Assembly (NCBI GenBank): GCA_035633115.1
Contig: DASQFN010000047.1
Location: 310,001-374,000, forward strand
Length of the DNA stretch: 64,000 nucleotides
Source of the DNA: Gemmatimonadaceae bacterium
Lineage (GTDB): Bacteria > Gemmatimonadota > Gemmatimonadetes > Gemmatimonadales > Gemmatimonadaceae
Reading direction: 5' to 3'
A program made the translations under genes and the position numbers. Positions 1 through 8,645 of the stretch are shown here, piece after piece (the stretch's first letter is position 1; every line of letters starts with the position of its first letter). A model generated the notes under the pieces. The model was not told where the DNA came from. It saw only the letters and a list, made by a program, of their open reading frames with translations, and ran no database searches.

Positions 1-16
1 CGAAGGCGTACTGACT

Positions 17-1336
17 TTGGGAGTTGACGCCGCGGCCCGCCCGCCTCTCGATCCGAGCCTAGCGCAGGCCCCCGGCTTCCGACGCGAAGCAGGTGCTTCA
101 CTGTTGTGCGACGGTGTCTCGCTCGAGCTGATTGCCGAGCAGATAGGAACGCCGTCTTACGTCTACAGTGCGCCGGCAATTCGCCATCAGTACCAGCGCC
201 TGGCATCGGCGCTCGACGGACTTCCGAATCGGCTTCACTACAGCGTCAAGGCGAATTCCAACCTCGCGATACTCGGGGTTCTGCAACAGCTTGGTGCGGG
301 CGTCGACATCGTTTCCGGCGGCGAGCTTTACCGCGTACAGTCAGCGGGGTTCGCAGGCCAGGACATCGTCTTCAGCGGAGTGGGCAAGACCCGACGGGAG
401 CTGGAGGAAGCTCTGACGGTCGGCGTCCTCCTGATCAACGTTGAATCCGAGGACGAGCTCGATCTCCTGAACAAGATCGCCGGCGAAATGAATCTCACGG
501 CTCCGGTCGCGCTGCGCGTCAATCCGGAAGTGATGGTCGATACGCCGCATCCATACACGCGAACCGGTGTGAAGGGGATGAAATTCGGCATTCCCTTCGA
601 CGAGACTCTGGTTGTCGCGAAGCGCGCGCTGGAGATGAAGAACGTGCGGCTGATCGGGCTCGACATGCACGTAGGGTCGCAGATCTCGAAGTTCCAGCCT
701 TATGAGATCGGCCTCGGCAGACTGCTTCAACTGCATTGGGAGATCAAGGTCGCCGGCGCAACGGAGCTTCGCTACCTGGATATCGGAGGCGGGCTCGCAG
801 TGACTTATGACGCCGAGCACCCGATTGACGTCGATGGGTTTGGCGCCGCCGTTCGTCGGCTGGTCAAGCCGACAGGGCTCGATCTCATTCTCGAGCCCGG
901 CCGTTTTCTCGTCGGCAATTCCGGAGTCCTGCTCACTCGCGTTCTCTACAGAAAGCGCAGTGGAGGAAAGGAGTTCATCATCATCGACGCGGGAATGAAC
1001 GACCTGCTTCGCCCGTCGCACTACAACGCGTTTCACAGGATCGAAGCGGTCACGCCGCGCGGGGGCAAGGTGACCGCCGACGTCGTCGGGCCGATCTGCG
1101 AGAGCGGCGACTTTTTCGGGCTGCAGCGAGAAGTCGATGACGTCCTTCCGGGCGACCTGATGGTGGTGCGCTCGTCGGGCGCGTACGGATTTGCCATGGC
1201 ATCGAACTACAACTCGAGGCCGCGGGCCGCCGAAGTGCTCGTCGATCTGGGCCGCTTCGGCACTGTCACCGAGCGCGAGGATTATCCCGATCTGGTGAGG
1301 AAGGAGCGGCTCGAGCCCGACTGGAGGCCGGCCTGA
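17..1336 (+). CDS. lysA: Diaminopimelate decarboxylase
   Basis: PLP enzyme that decarboxylates meso-diaminopimelate to L-lysine, the last step of lysine synthesis, in the cytoplasm. The 439-residue protein has the alanine-racemase-like barrel first. The PLP lysine is K78 in YSVKANSN, and the glycine-rich phosphate loop GGGLAV is near residue 260. The C-terminal sheet domain carries the active-site motif CESGD, with the cysteine at about residue 361. Length is typical of the family. The start is TTG at 17; a stop (TGA, 12-14) just ahead probably ends an upstream gene outside the window. The stop codon overlaps the next ATG by one base (TGATG), which implies an operon with the phosphoesterase and guaA. 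Confidence 0.95.
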   Translation: MGVDAAARPPLDPSLAQAPGFRREAGASLLCDGVSLELIAEQIGTPSYVYSAPAIRHQYQRLASALDGLPNRLHYSVKANSNLAILGVLQQLGAGVDIVSGGELYRVQSAGFAGQDIVFSGVGKTRRELEEALTVGVLLINVESEDELDLLNKIAGEMNLTAPVALRVNPEVMVDTPHPYTRTGVKGMKFGIPFDETLVVAKRALEMKNVRLIGLDMHVGSQISKFQPYEIGLGRLLQLHWEIKVAGATELRYLDIGGGLAVTYDAEHPIDVDGFGAAVRRLVKPTGLDLILEPGRFLVGNSGVLLTRVLYRKRSGGKEFIIIDAGMNDLLRPSHYNAFHRIEAVTPRGGKVTADVVGPICESGDFFGLQREVDDVLPGDLMVVRSSGAYGFAMASNYNSRPRAAEVLVDLGRFGTVTEREDYPDLVRKERLEPDWRPA

Positions 1337-1824
1337 TGCTCGTTGGACTCATCGCCGACACGCACGATCGGCTTCCAGCGATAAGCGAGATCGTCAAGCA
1401 GTTCTCCGACCGGGGGATCACGCTCGTGATGCATGCGGGCGACTACTGTGCACCGTTTTCGCTCGATCCGTTCCACGAAGCGGGACTCCCGCTTCTCGGA
1501 ATCTTCGGGCGCAACGACGGAGATCATGAAGGTCTCAAGGCGCACGGGGCGCTCGGCATGGCCACGGAGCTGTACGAATCGCCGCACAGCTTCGACGTCA
1601 GCGGCCACCGGATTCTTCTCGTCCACGACCTGGGCGAAGTGAACAAGCGATCGATCGAGGGCCATGATATCGTCGTGCACGGCCTGACCCATCGTCAGGA
1701 GACTGTCACGCGCGGTAACACGCTGCTCGTCAACCCCGGTGAGGCCTGCGGGTGGCTAACTGGTCGCTGCACGGCCGCAGTGCTCGATCTCGACACGAAG
1801 CACGTCGACATAGTCGACTTGTGA
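1336..1824 (+). CDS. YfcE/MJ0936-type metallophosphoesterase
   Basis: Small calcineurin-like phosphoesterase of 162 residues, matching the usual length of the YfcE/MJ0936 family. Metal-binding motifs are visible in order: ADTHD near residue 8, HAGDYC near 34, GRNDGD near 58, VHDL near 95 and VHGLTHR near 114. These are the residues that bind the two-metal centre in this family. The physiological substrate is unknown; family members hydrolyse phosphodiesters in vitro. It overlaps lysA by one base, and its stop overlaps the GTG start of guaA by four (GTGA). Its place between lysA and guaA does not reveal its role. Confidence 0.85.
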   Translation: MLVGLIADTHDRLPAISEIVKQFSDRGITLVMHAGDYCAPFSLDPFHEAGLPLLGIFGRNDGDHEGLKAHGALGMATELYESPHSFDVSGHRILLVHDLGEVNKRSIEGHDIVVHGLTHRQETVTRGNTLLVNPGEACGWLTGRCTAAVLDLDTKHVDIVDL

Positions 1825-3365
1825 GCAGCCGGATACTCATACTGGACTACGGCTCCCAGTACACGCAGCTGATCGCGCGCCGCGTGAGAGAGGCGCGGGT
1901 GTACTCGGAGATTCATCCGCCAACGCGATCGCTGGAATGGATTCGCGCGTGGAATCCGGCAGGGATAATTCTGAGCGGCGGGCCGAACTCGGTATACGGC
2001 GAGAATGTTCCCACGGCCGATCGCGCGCTCCTCGACATCGCTCCCATTCTGGGGATCTGCTACGGGATGCAGCTCATCGCGTACATCGAGGGCGGGGAAG
2101 TCAAGCGGGCTGGTAGGCGTGAGTACGGTAGAGCGGAAGTACGCGTCACCGAGCCCGATGAGATGTTCGCCGGATTCGAGCCGGGGGAAGAGTTCTCGGC
2201 GTGGATGAGTCACGGCGATCACATCGAATCGTCGCCCGCCGGATATCGCTGCACCGCATCGAGCGAGATCAATCCGCTGGCTGCGTTCCGTCACGAGACA
2301 AAGCCGATTTTCGGTGTCACGTTTCATCCCGAGGTGGCGCACACGCCTCGCGGGGGCGAGATCATCGCGAACTTCCTGTTTGGCGCGTGCAACGCCGAGC
2401 CAAGCTGGACTGCAGGCGCGTTTATCGAAGACGAGATCGCGAAGATTCGGGCCGCCGTCGGCTCGAGCGGAGTGATCTGCGGACTGTCCGGCGGTGTTGA
2501 CTCAGCAGTGGCGGCCGCGCTCGTGCATCGCGCGATTGGAGATCGGCTGACGTGCATCTTCGTCGACACCGGACTGCTCCGGATGCACGAACGCGATCAG
2601 GTCGAGCGCACCTTTCGGGAGCATCTGGGGCTCCGGCTCGTGACCATCGACGCTGAAGAACGATTTCTGACCGCGCTTGCCGGAATCGAGGAGCCGGAAA
2701 AGAAACGCACAGCTATCGGTCACACGTTCATTGACGTATTCGAGTCCGCGGCCGCGGAGGTTGGCGGTGAGCAGGCATTCCTCGTTCAGGGAACGCTTTA
2801 TCCCGACGTGATCGAATCGACTTCACCAAAGGGCGGGCCTTCAGTGACCATCAAGACGCATCACAACGTCGGTGGTCTCAAGCCGGGAATGAAGTTCAAG
2901 CTCATCGAGCCGCTGCGCGAACTGTTCAAGGATGAAGTGCGGAACGTCGGAAGAGAGCTTGGCCTCCCGGAGGAAATGGTTGGCCGGCATCCGTTCCCCG
3001 GGCCGGGTCTGGCGATCCGAGTGTTGAGCGACGTGTCGAAGTCGAAGCTCGACATCCTTCGCGAAGCCGATGCGATCTATCTAGAGGAGATTCGCGCAGC
3101 TGGACTCTACGACACCATCTGGCAGGCATTTGCCGTGCTGCTGCCGGTTCGCAGCGTGGGAGTGATGGGCGACGAGAGAACCTATGAGAATGTGCTCGGC
3201 CTTCGCGCAGTGACCAGCACCGATGGAATGACCGCTGACTGGTATCCGTTCCCGCACGAGGTACTGGCGAGAATCTCGAACAGGATCAGCAACGAGGTAA
3301 CGGGGATAAACCGCGTCGTCTACGACGTGAGCTCGAAGCCGCCGGCGACCATCGAGTGGGAGTGA
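1821..3365 (+). CDS. guaA: GMP synthase (glutamine-hydrolysing)
   Basis: Converts XMP to GMP with ATP and glutamine. The class I amidotransferase domain has its nucleophile C80 in GICYGMQL and the His-Glu pair in FHPEVAH near residue 170. It is followed by the ATP-pyrophosphatase domain with P-loop SGGVDSAV near 220 and the C-terminal dimerisation domain. The reading frame is open to 1752, but the GTG at 1821 puts the conserved [11 protein letters not shown] at the N-terminus. It gives 514 residues, the usual length, and a 4-nt overlap with the phosphoesterase gene. The other purine genes of the window lie about 10 kb away on the opposite strand. Confidence 0.96.
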   Translation: MSSRILILDYGSQYTQLIARRVREARVYSEIHPPTRSLEWIRAWNPAGIILSGGPNSVYGENVPTADRALLDIAPILGICYGMQLIAYIEGGEVKRAGRREYGRAEVRVTEPDEMFAGFEPGEEFSAWMSHGDHIESSPAGYRCTASSEINPLAAFRHETKPIFGVTFHPEVAHTPRGGEIIANFLFGACNAEPSWTAGAFIEDEIAKIRAAVGSSGVICGLSGGVDSAVAAALVHRAIGDRLTCIFVDTGLLRMHERDQVERTFREHLGLRLVTIDAEERFLTALAGIEEPEKKRTAIGHTFIDVFESAAAEVGGEQAFLVQGTLYPDVIESTSPKGGPSVTIKTHHNVGGLKPGMKFKLIEPLRELFKDEVRNVGRELGLPEEMVGRHPFPGPGLAIRVLSDVSKSKLDILREADAIYLEEIRAAGLYDTIWQAFAVLLPVRSVGVMGDERTYENVLGLRAVTSTDGMTADWYPFPHEVLARISNRISNEVTGINRVVYDVSSKPPATIEWE

Positions 3366-3408
3366 CGTAACCGGAGCATCACGCGCCCGGCCTCTTACCC
3401 TCGGTTCA

Positions 3409-3619
3409 GTAAGGATCTGTTAGCTTGCCACAGAGACACAGAGGCACAGAGAACTGCGGGAAATGGGGGAACAGCACCCGCCACCTCATTTACGACCGCA
3501 GTTGTAGTTAACCAAAAAAAGGAAGACCTTCATTGTGAAAGGTCTTCGAGTCGCGCCGCGATCGCGCTTGTCGTTTCTCTGTGCCTCTGTGTCTCTGTGG
3601 CCAGCTCACAGATCCTTAC
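3409..3619. repeat. Palindromic element: 45-bp inverted repeat enclosing two hairpins
   Basis: This 211-bp stretch fills the gap between guaA and the EIIA gene and has no credible ORF. Arms 3409-3453 and 3575-3619 are reverse complements at 43 of 45 positions. Each arm contains three tandem octamers of the form CACAGAGR. Inside lie two further stems: AACTGCGG (3452-3459) with CCGCAGTT (3507-3514), the latter enclosing an AAATG/CATTT pair, and GAAGACCTT (3522-3530) with AAGGTCTTC (3539-3547). A single strand would fold into a three-way junction. No flanking target duplication is evident. It could be a non-autonomous mobile element, a structured RNA or a bidirectional terminator between convergent genes. 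Confidence 0.85.
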
Positions 3620-3656
3620 GGAAACGAGTGCACGAGGCCGTGCGGGCGATACCGAA

Positions 3657-4109
3657 CTAGAGAGCTTTTTCCTCTAGAAGAGCCATGAACTGCGCGGGCT
3701 CGGACAAAGCGAAGAGACGGTCCGGGATGTCGGGCTCCTTGCTGAATTGAGCAATCTTGCCTAGGACGGGGAGGTATTGATTCGAGACTTCGAGCGGCGG
3801 CGCGACGATGAGAAAGAAGAAGTTCACCGGCTTTTCGTCGATTGCCTTGAAGTCCACCCCGTTTGTCTTACGGCCGAACGCCACGCGAAGCTTGCTGACT
3901 ACCAGCGAGCGGCAGTGGGGAATCGCAATGCCGCGCCCGATCCCGGTCGATCCCAGGTTCTCTCGGCGCTTGAGCATCTTGAACAGCATTCCCTCGGACT
4001 TCTCGTCGAGCTTGAGCAGTGAGATCAGCTCTTTGAGAATGTCGTCCTTCGCGGTGCTCTCGAGCTCGAGCTTGACCGCGTCCTCGGAAAAAAACTCGCG
4101 CAGCTCCAT
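3657..4109 (-). CDS. PTS EIIA domain protein, PtsN-like
   Basis: Stand-alone phosphotransferase EIIA of the fructose/nitrogen (PtsN) class, 150 residues, the normal size for one domain. The phosphorylated histidine is H65 in IAIPHCRS, and the preceding GSTGIGRG loop is typical. No EIIB, EIIC, HPr or EI genes are in the window, so a regulatory role (nitrogen PTS type) is more likely than sugar transport. That is inference. It converges with guaA across the palindromic element and diverges from dusB. Confidence 0.85.
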   Translation of the reverse strand: MELREFFSEDAVKLELESTAKDDILKELISLLKLDEKSEGMLFKMLKRRENLGSTGIGRGIAIPHCRSLVVSKLRVAFGRKTNGVDFKAIDEKPVNFFFLIVAPPLEVSNQYLPVLGKIAQFSKEPDIPDRLFALSEPAQFMALLEEKAL

Positions 4110-4196
4110 TCACTCCCTCGGTTCGCTGTTGCACACGCCCGCGCGTGCGGAATCGAGCAAGTTACCGGTGAACGATAAGAGAGTCAAACCGTGACG

Positions 4197-4225
4197 TTGC
4201 ATGCATTTCCAAGGTCCGTTAGCTT
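4197..4225 (+). promoter_or_regulatory. Possible dusB promoter (leaderless)
   Basis: TTGCAT (4197-4202) and TAGCTT (4220-4225) are separated by 17 bp. The -10-like box ends 7 bp before the ATG at 4233, so transcription would begin at or next to the start codon. The -10 match is only moderate. Confidence 0.4.
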
Positions 4226-4232
4226 CGAAATC

Positions 4233-5225
4233 ATGCGCTTCCCGTTCGCTGTCGACGCTGCATTGCCGCTTTATCTCGCACCGATGGCTGGTGTATCCGA
4301 GTCGCCTTTCCGGCGTCTCTGCCGCCGCTTTGGCGCTGATGTCGTGGTAACGGAGTTTCTCTCCGCCGAGGCAATCCGTCGCGAGAACAAGGCGACGCTT
4401 GCAAAGCTGCGCTTCGCTGCCGACGAGCGCCCTATCGGAGTGCAGATCTTCGGCTCCGATCCGTTGGGAATGGGAGAGGCTGCCGCACTCGTCACCGAAG
4501 TGTTCGAGCCAGAGTTCATCGACATCAACTTCGGATGCCCGGTGAAAAAGGTCGTGAAGCGCAACGGTGGCTCCGGCTGTCTCAAGGATCTCGATCTGGT
4601 GCAGACGGTCATACGATCGGTCATCAGTCACACGCATCTTCCGGTGACGGTAAAGATTCGCAGTGGATGGAGCGAGGAGATGCGCGATCCCGTGACCATT
4701 GGATTGCGCTGCCAGGACGCCGGAGCTCGCGCGCTTGCGCTTCACCCTCGCACGCGGACGCAGATGTACTCGGGTTCGGCGCGATGGGAGGAGATTGCAG
4801 CGGTCGTCGATGCGCTCGACATTCCGGTGATCGGGAATGGCGACATCAAGACGGCGGAGGACGCTGTGCGGCTTCAGCGTGAGACCGGATGCGCGGCAGT
4901 GATGATTGCGCGCGGCTCGTTCGGGCAGCCGTGGATCTTCGATCAGACGCGTGCATTGCTCGAGGGCAAGCCAAAGCCTCCCGCGCCGCCGGTCGAGGAG
5001 CGGTTCGCGATCGCCATCGAGCACGCGCGGATGGCGGAGCATTACGAGCCCGACTTGCGCGGCGCGGCGATCGAGTTCCGAAAGCATCTGGGCTGGTATG
5101 TGAAGGGATTGCCGAGCGCTGCCGAGCTCAAGAAGCGGCTGTTTGCTGTTCAGTCTTTTGGCGAGATAGAGGGGATTTTCGCCGATTATCTCGCCGGCCG
5201 GACGGAGGAGCTGGTCCCAGCGTAA
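4233..5225 (+). CDS. dusB: tRNA-dihydrouridine synthase (DusB/NifR3 type)
   Basis: FMN enzyme that reduces uridine in the tRNA D-loop. It shows the TIM-barrel opening LAPMAGVSESPFRRL, the catalytic-cysteine motif NFGCPVKKV, the LHPRTR motif, the phosphate-binding GNGDI, and MIARGSFGQPWIF near the end of the barrel. A helical C-terminal domain follows. The frame extends to a GTG at 4191, but the ATG at 4233 gives the typical N-terminus and 330 residues, the family length, and lies just behind a possible promoter. The gene diverges from the EIIA gene and precedes ssrA. Confidence 0.93.
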   Translation: MRFPFAVDAALPLYLAPMAGVSESPFRRLCRRFGADVVVTEFLSAEAIRRENKATLAKLRFAADERPIGVQIFGSDPLGMGEAAALVTEVFEPEFIDINFGCPVKKVVKRNGGSGCLKDLDLVQTVIRSVISHTHLPVTVKIRSGWSEEMRDPVTIGLRCQDAGARALALHPRTRTQMYSGSARWEEIAAVVDALDIPVIGNGDIKTAEDAVRLQRETGCAAVMIARGSFGQPWIFDQTRALLEGKPKPPAPPVEERFAIAIEHARMAEHYEPDLRGAAIEFRKHLGWYVKGLPSAAELKKRLFAVQSFGEIEGIFADYLAGRTEELVPA

Positions 5226-5285
5226 CTGTTGCTCTCCCAGCGGCTTGCGTGAAGCACTTCAAGTAACGTCTCAGCCTGATTTCTG

Positions 5286-5314
5286 TTGACTGGGGAGTGC
5301 TGGAGCGCTATATT
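5286..5314 (+). promoter_or_regulatory. ssrA promoter
   Basis: TTGACT (5286-5291), a 17-bp spacer and TATATT (5309-5314) make a near-consensus sigma-70-type promoter. The box ends 9 bp before the tmRNA 5' end at 5324, which fits a transcription start at the mature 5' end or just before it. Confidence 0.8.
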
Positions 5315-5323
5315 CAATAATTA

Positions 5324-5680
5324 GGGGGCGACTGGCTTCGACGGGGTTGGTGAAGCTGTGGCCGCGTGCCCAGGTCCTCGGATCCTGGTAAAACCTCTGG
5401 GAAAATTTTCAACTGCCAACGATAACCTGGCACTGGCTGCGTAACTCTTAGGAGTTGCTGCACCTGCCCATGATGAAGCCCTCCTGAGGCGGCGTCATGG
5501 GTATCGCAAATTCGGGATAGTCGGGCGTCGCGCCTTCAGGCGCCCTGCGAAACTTTAGAAGGCTTGTTCAGCAGTGGGCCGCCCATCGGCCAGCGGCTGG
5601 AGACCTCAATCGATGGGATACGCACGTAGAAGCTGTGGTGAATTCAGTCTCGGACCGGGGTTCGAATCCCCGCGCCTCCA
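5324..5680 (+). ncRNA. ssrA: tmRNA
   Basis: Transfer-messenger RNA that rescues stalled ribosomes and tags the nascent protein for degradation. The 5' end GGGGGCG pairs with CGCCTCC at the 3' end to form the acceptor stem. The T-arm GGTTCGAATCCC and discriminator A close the tRNA-like part, and CCA is not encoded. The tag frame starts at GCC 5415 and reads ANDNLALAA before TAA (5442-5444), with the usual AND start and LAA-type end that Clp proteases recognise. It has its own promoter and terminator. Confidence 0.95.
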
Positions 5681-5706
5681 CTCGTACGATGTCGATTTGA
5701 GCCGAG

Positions 5707-5735
5707 CGGCGCCTCGCAGGCGCCGTTTCGCTTTT
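5707..5735 (+). terminator. ssrA intrinsic terminator
   Basis: Perfect 8-bp stem CGGCGCCT/AGGCGCCG with loop CGC, followed by TTTCGCTTTT. It starts 26 bp past the tmRNA 3' end. Confidence 0.8.
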
Positions 5736-5820
5736 CACGACTTCGCCGCGAAACGAAGACGATTTTCGGCATACAGACCCGCCGCCCACGACCTCGCAGC
5801 CGACAACTATATTGGAGCCG

Positions 5821-6321
5821 ATGAGACTGTCAGCACTGTCCCTCGGCGCGTTGATTGGCGGGATCGCGGTCGGCTGCGGGCCGGATAAACGGGCGGCTGC
5901 GGAGAATCCCGTCAAATGGACCGTGTCGGATTCTACGGCGCAGCTGCACGCCGGAACCGCAACAACGTTGCGCCTCGCCGCCGCGATCGATTCCGGCTGG
6001 TACATCTACTCGATCACCCAGAAACCCGGCGGTCCCACGCCAATGACAATCTCCGTCGCTCCCTCGCCGCCATTCAGTCTCGATGGATCTGCTGTTGGCC
6101 CGCAGCCGATAGTCATCTTCGACAAGGAGTTCGGAATCGAAACCGAGCGCTACGAAGGGAATCCTGCTTTTGCCGTTCCGGTTTCCGTCGCTGCGACTTC
6201 AGGCGCAGAAACTAAGACGCTCGACATCAAAGTTCGCTATCAGGCGTGTAATGCCAGCTTCTGTCTCCCGGCACGGACAACGGTACTTACGACGCGCGTC
6301 GAGGTAGCAGGTCGAACATGA
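5821..6321 (+). CDS. DsbD N-terminal-domain lipoprotein
   Basis: Periplasmic redox domain equivalent to the alpha domain of DsbD, here as a separate gene. The ATG at 5821, behind GGAG, gives 166 residues that start with a lipoprotein signal ending in AVGC, so it is probably anchored to a membrane. The domain that follows is the DsbC/DsbD_N immunoglobulin-like fold, with the redox pair CNASFC near its end, which accepts electrons from the membrane partner. Its stop overlaps the ATG of the membrane partner (ATGA), so the two are made together. In E. coli both parts are one 565-residue protein. Confidence 0.85.
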   Translation: MRLSALSLGALIGGIAVGCGPDKRAAAENPVKWTVSDSTAQLHAGTATTLRLAAAIDSGWYIYSITQKPGGPTPMTISVAPSPPFSLDGSAVGPQPIVIFDKEFGIETERYEGNPAFAVPVSVAATSGAETKTLDIKVRYQACNASFCLPARTTVLTTRVEVAGRT

Positions 6322-7634
6322 GCTCTTTCCTCTGGCTTGCAGCTGTCACAGGCGCGCTCTCGCTCCTCACGCCCTGCGTGTTCCCGATGATTCCGGTGAC
6401 GGCAGCGTACTTCAGCCAGCTCTCGCACCGCGGACGCGGCTGGGTGCTGCGCAACGCGCTGCTCTTCGCCGGCGGGATGGTCGTGACCTTCACGGGGCTG
6501 GGACTCGCGCTCGCCCTGCTCATCGGAGCGTCCGGCCTGGCACGGCTCGCCGCCAACCCGTGGGTGAACATCGCGATCGGAATTTCCTTCGCCGCATTTG
6601 CGTTTAACCTCATGGGGCTCTGGGAGCTCAGAGTGCCATTTGCAAACGCAGCCGCAGGCAGCGCGGACGCTTCCGCCCGCGCGCGCGCAGGAAGCGGATC
6701 CGCCTCGCTCCTCATGGGCTTTGCATTCACGCTCGCTTCATTTACGTGCACGGCGCCGTTCGTCGGCCCGCTGCTCGTGTCGGCCGCGCGAGGGGACTGG
6801 CCTCGCCCGCTGCTCGGCATGCTCGTGTTTTCGCTCGTCTTCAGCGCGCCGTTCTTTCTGCTGGCTGCCGCACCGGGATGGACTCAGCACCTTCCGCGTC
6901 CGGGGAAATGGATGGTCGAGCTTCGATTCGTCGTCGGCCTGGTTGAGCTGGGCGCTGCAATCAAGTTCTTCTCGAACGCCGACCTCGTCTGGCGCACAGG
7001 CATGATTTCGCGCGAGGCCATCGTTCTCTTCTGGGCAGCGCTGATGCTGATCGGCGCGATTTATCTCGCGCGGCCGTTCGCACGGTGGGGAACAGCGACA
7101 CGTTTTTCGCTTGCGCGCTCCTTCGGCGTCATCGCGTGTGTCGTGTTCGCCGGCTGGATTGCGCGAGGTACGAGCGAAGGCACACTCGGTGAGCTGGAGG
7201 CTTTTCTACCACCGGAAGAAATCAGCGAGTCGGCATCGGCGTCTCTCGCGTCGGGCGGCGGCCCGGAATCGATCCGGTATCAATGGATTCTCAACGATCA
7301 TTCGGCCGCTTTGAGAAAAGCACGCGAGTCGGGCAAGCTCGTCCTTATCGATTTCACCGGCTACACCTGCACCAACTGCCGGTGGATGGAATCACGTATG
7401 TTCGCCCGCCCCGACGTGTCAAAGGCGCTGAGCAATTTTGTCCTCAGCCGTCTCTACACCGACGCGGAAGGGGAGATATACGAAACGCAGCAGGCCTTTC
7501 AGGAGCGTCATTTCGGCACCGTCGCTTTACCGCTCTACGCGATTGTCGACGCCAATGGCCGAACCGTTCGAACTTTTGCCGGACTCACCCGGAGCCCCGC
7601 CGAGTTTCTCGCTTTCCTTGGGGCTGTCTCCTAG
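6318..7634 (+). CDS. dsbD: DsbD membrane and thioredoxin domains
   Basis: Carries electrons from cytoplasmic thioredoxin across the inner membrane to periplasmic thiol proteins. Residues 1 to about 290 form about eight hydrophobic segments. Membrane cysteines sit in LLTPCVFPM (near residue 20) and SFTCTAPF (near residue 145). The C-terminal thioredoxin-like domain has CTNC in GYTCTNCRWM near residue 354. Together with the preceding lipoprotein it makes a complete DsbD. Its last 108 bp overlap the 3' end of the convergent flippase-like gene. Confidence 0.92.
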   Translation: MSSFLWLAAVTGALSLLTPCVFPMIPVTAAYFSQLSHRGRGWVLRNALLFAGGMVVTFTGLGLALALLIGASGLARLAANPWVNIAIGISFAAFAFNLMGLWELRVPFANAAAGSADASARARAGSGSASLLMGFAFTLASFTCTAPFVGPLLVSAARGDWPRPLLGMLVFSLVFSAPFFLLAAAPGWTQHLPRPGKWMVELRFVVGLVELGAAIKFFSNADLVWRTGMISREAIVLFWAALMLIGAIYLARPFARWGTATRFSLARSFGVIACVVFAGWIARGTSEGTLGELEAFLPPEEISESASASLASGGGPESIRYQWILNDHSAALRKARESGKLVLIDFTGYTCTNCRWMESRMFARPDVSKALSNFVLSRLYTDAEGEIYETQQAFQERHFGTVALPLYAIVDANGRTVRTFAGLTRSPAEFLAFLGAVS

Positions 7635-8645
7635 AAGAACAGGCTCGCGGTTCTCCGTGAGCGACTCCGCCTCTTTCTTCGCGCGCGACTTGAAGATGAA
7701 TTCCGGCGCCAGTAGCACTCCCAGCAACGTCAGCGGAATTATCTGCAACGTCTGAATCAGCAGTGACACCGCGATCGCATCGTTGCGCGGGACGCCGAAC
7801 TGCTCCGCCGTGAGCGCGTAGACGAACTGAAAAAAGCCGACGTTCCCGGGCGTCGCGCGAATCAGAAGCCCCAGGTTTACGGCGAGAAGCGCGGCGAGAC
7901 TCGCGGCATAGGGCATGGGGACATGCGCCGCCTCGGCGGCAAGCACGAACGTCACGAGCTGCCCCGCCCATGACAGCATCGAGAAAAAAAGTGCACCCAG
8001 GAATCGCGGACCGGTGGAGAGCGTCCGCGTGCTCGACGCGAACCCGGAGAGATACCGGCGTACGCGGCCCCACATCGCGAGCGGCTTGGCGCTCTCGTCG
8101 GCAACCTGCGCCGGCGAAGCTTTTCGAGCGCCGTAGAGAAACCAGACCAGCAGTATCGTTATTCCGACCAGCAGCAGCTCCGCCGGCACGCGCCATTTCT
8201 CGAGCGCGTTTGGAAGCTCGAAGGCAAGCACCCCATAAACGAGGAGGATCACGAAGCCGACCGGATCGAACAGCCGCTCGAGCGCGAGCGTCGCGAGAAC
8301 GGTCGAGCTCGGTAATCCCGTTGCGCGCGAGACGAAGACTACTCGCGCAGCGTCACCGCCATTCGCGACGAGGACGTTGTTCAAGCCGGCTCCGGCGATT
8401 GTCGCTCGCATCGCGAGCGGCAGCGACGGCGATCCCGCCGGCTTGAGGAACAGCCACCAGCGCACCCCCTTTACCGCCATGGAGAGGAAGTTGATTACGA
8501 CTGCGGCCACCAGCAGCGGCATGGACGCTTGACGGATGGAAGTCCACGCAGCCGTCCAGTCGATCGTTCGCGCAAAGACGACCAGGAACGCAACGATCAC
8601 CGCCGTGAGAAGCCAGCGGAAACCGCGCGCTACCTTGTGATTCAT
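7527..8645 (-). CDS. Lysylphosphatidylglycerol synthase/flippase-like membrane protein (UPF0104)
   Basis: Integral membrane protein of 372 residues with about eight hydrophobic segments and the family landmarks KGVRWWLFL (near residue 60), NNVL (near 92) and RATPGNVGFFQ (near 265). This is the transmembrane domain of MprF-type proteins without the synthase domain. Such proteins are linked to lipid flipping or hopanoid and glycolipid transport, but the substrate here is unknown. It overlaps the deacetylase gene by four bases (ATGA), placing it last in the envelope trio. The last 36 residues are polar and low in complexity and are read from DNA that also encodes the end of DsbD. Confidence 0.85.
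   Translation of the reverse strand: MNHKVARGFRWLLTAVIVAFLVVFARTIDWTAAWTSIRQASMPLLVAAVVINFLSMAVKGVRWWLFLKPAGSPSLPLAMRATIAGAGLNNVLVANGGDAARVVFVSRATGLPSSTVLATLALERLFDPVGFVILLVYGVLAFELPNALEKWRVPAELLLVGITILLVWFLYGARKASPAQVADESAKPLAMWGRVRRYLSGFASSTRTLSTGPRFLGALFFSMLSWAGQLVTFVLAAEAAHVPMPYAASLAALLAVNLGLLIRATPGNVGFFQFVYALTAEQFGVPRNDAIAVSLLIQTLQIIPLTLLGVLLAPEFIFKSRAKKEAESLTENREPVLLGDSPKESEKLGGAPGESGKSSNGSAIGVDNRVER

Noticed and set aside
3409-3619. The palindrome as a simple intrinsic terminator
   Set aside because: The 45-bp arms are far too long, two more stems lie inside, and no T-run follows either arm.
4110-5087. Minus-strand ORF (325 codons) opposite dusB
   Set aside because: dusB has full family motifs; the antisense frame has none and is a codon-bias shadow.
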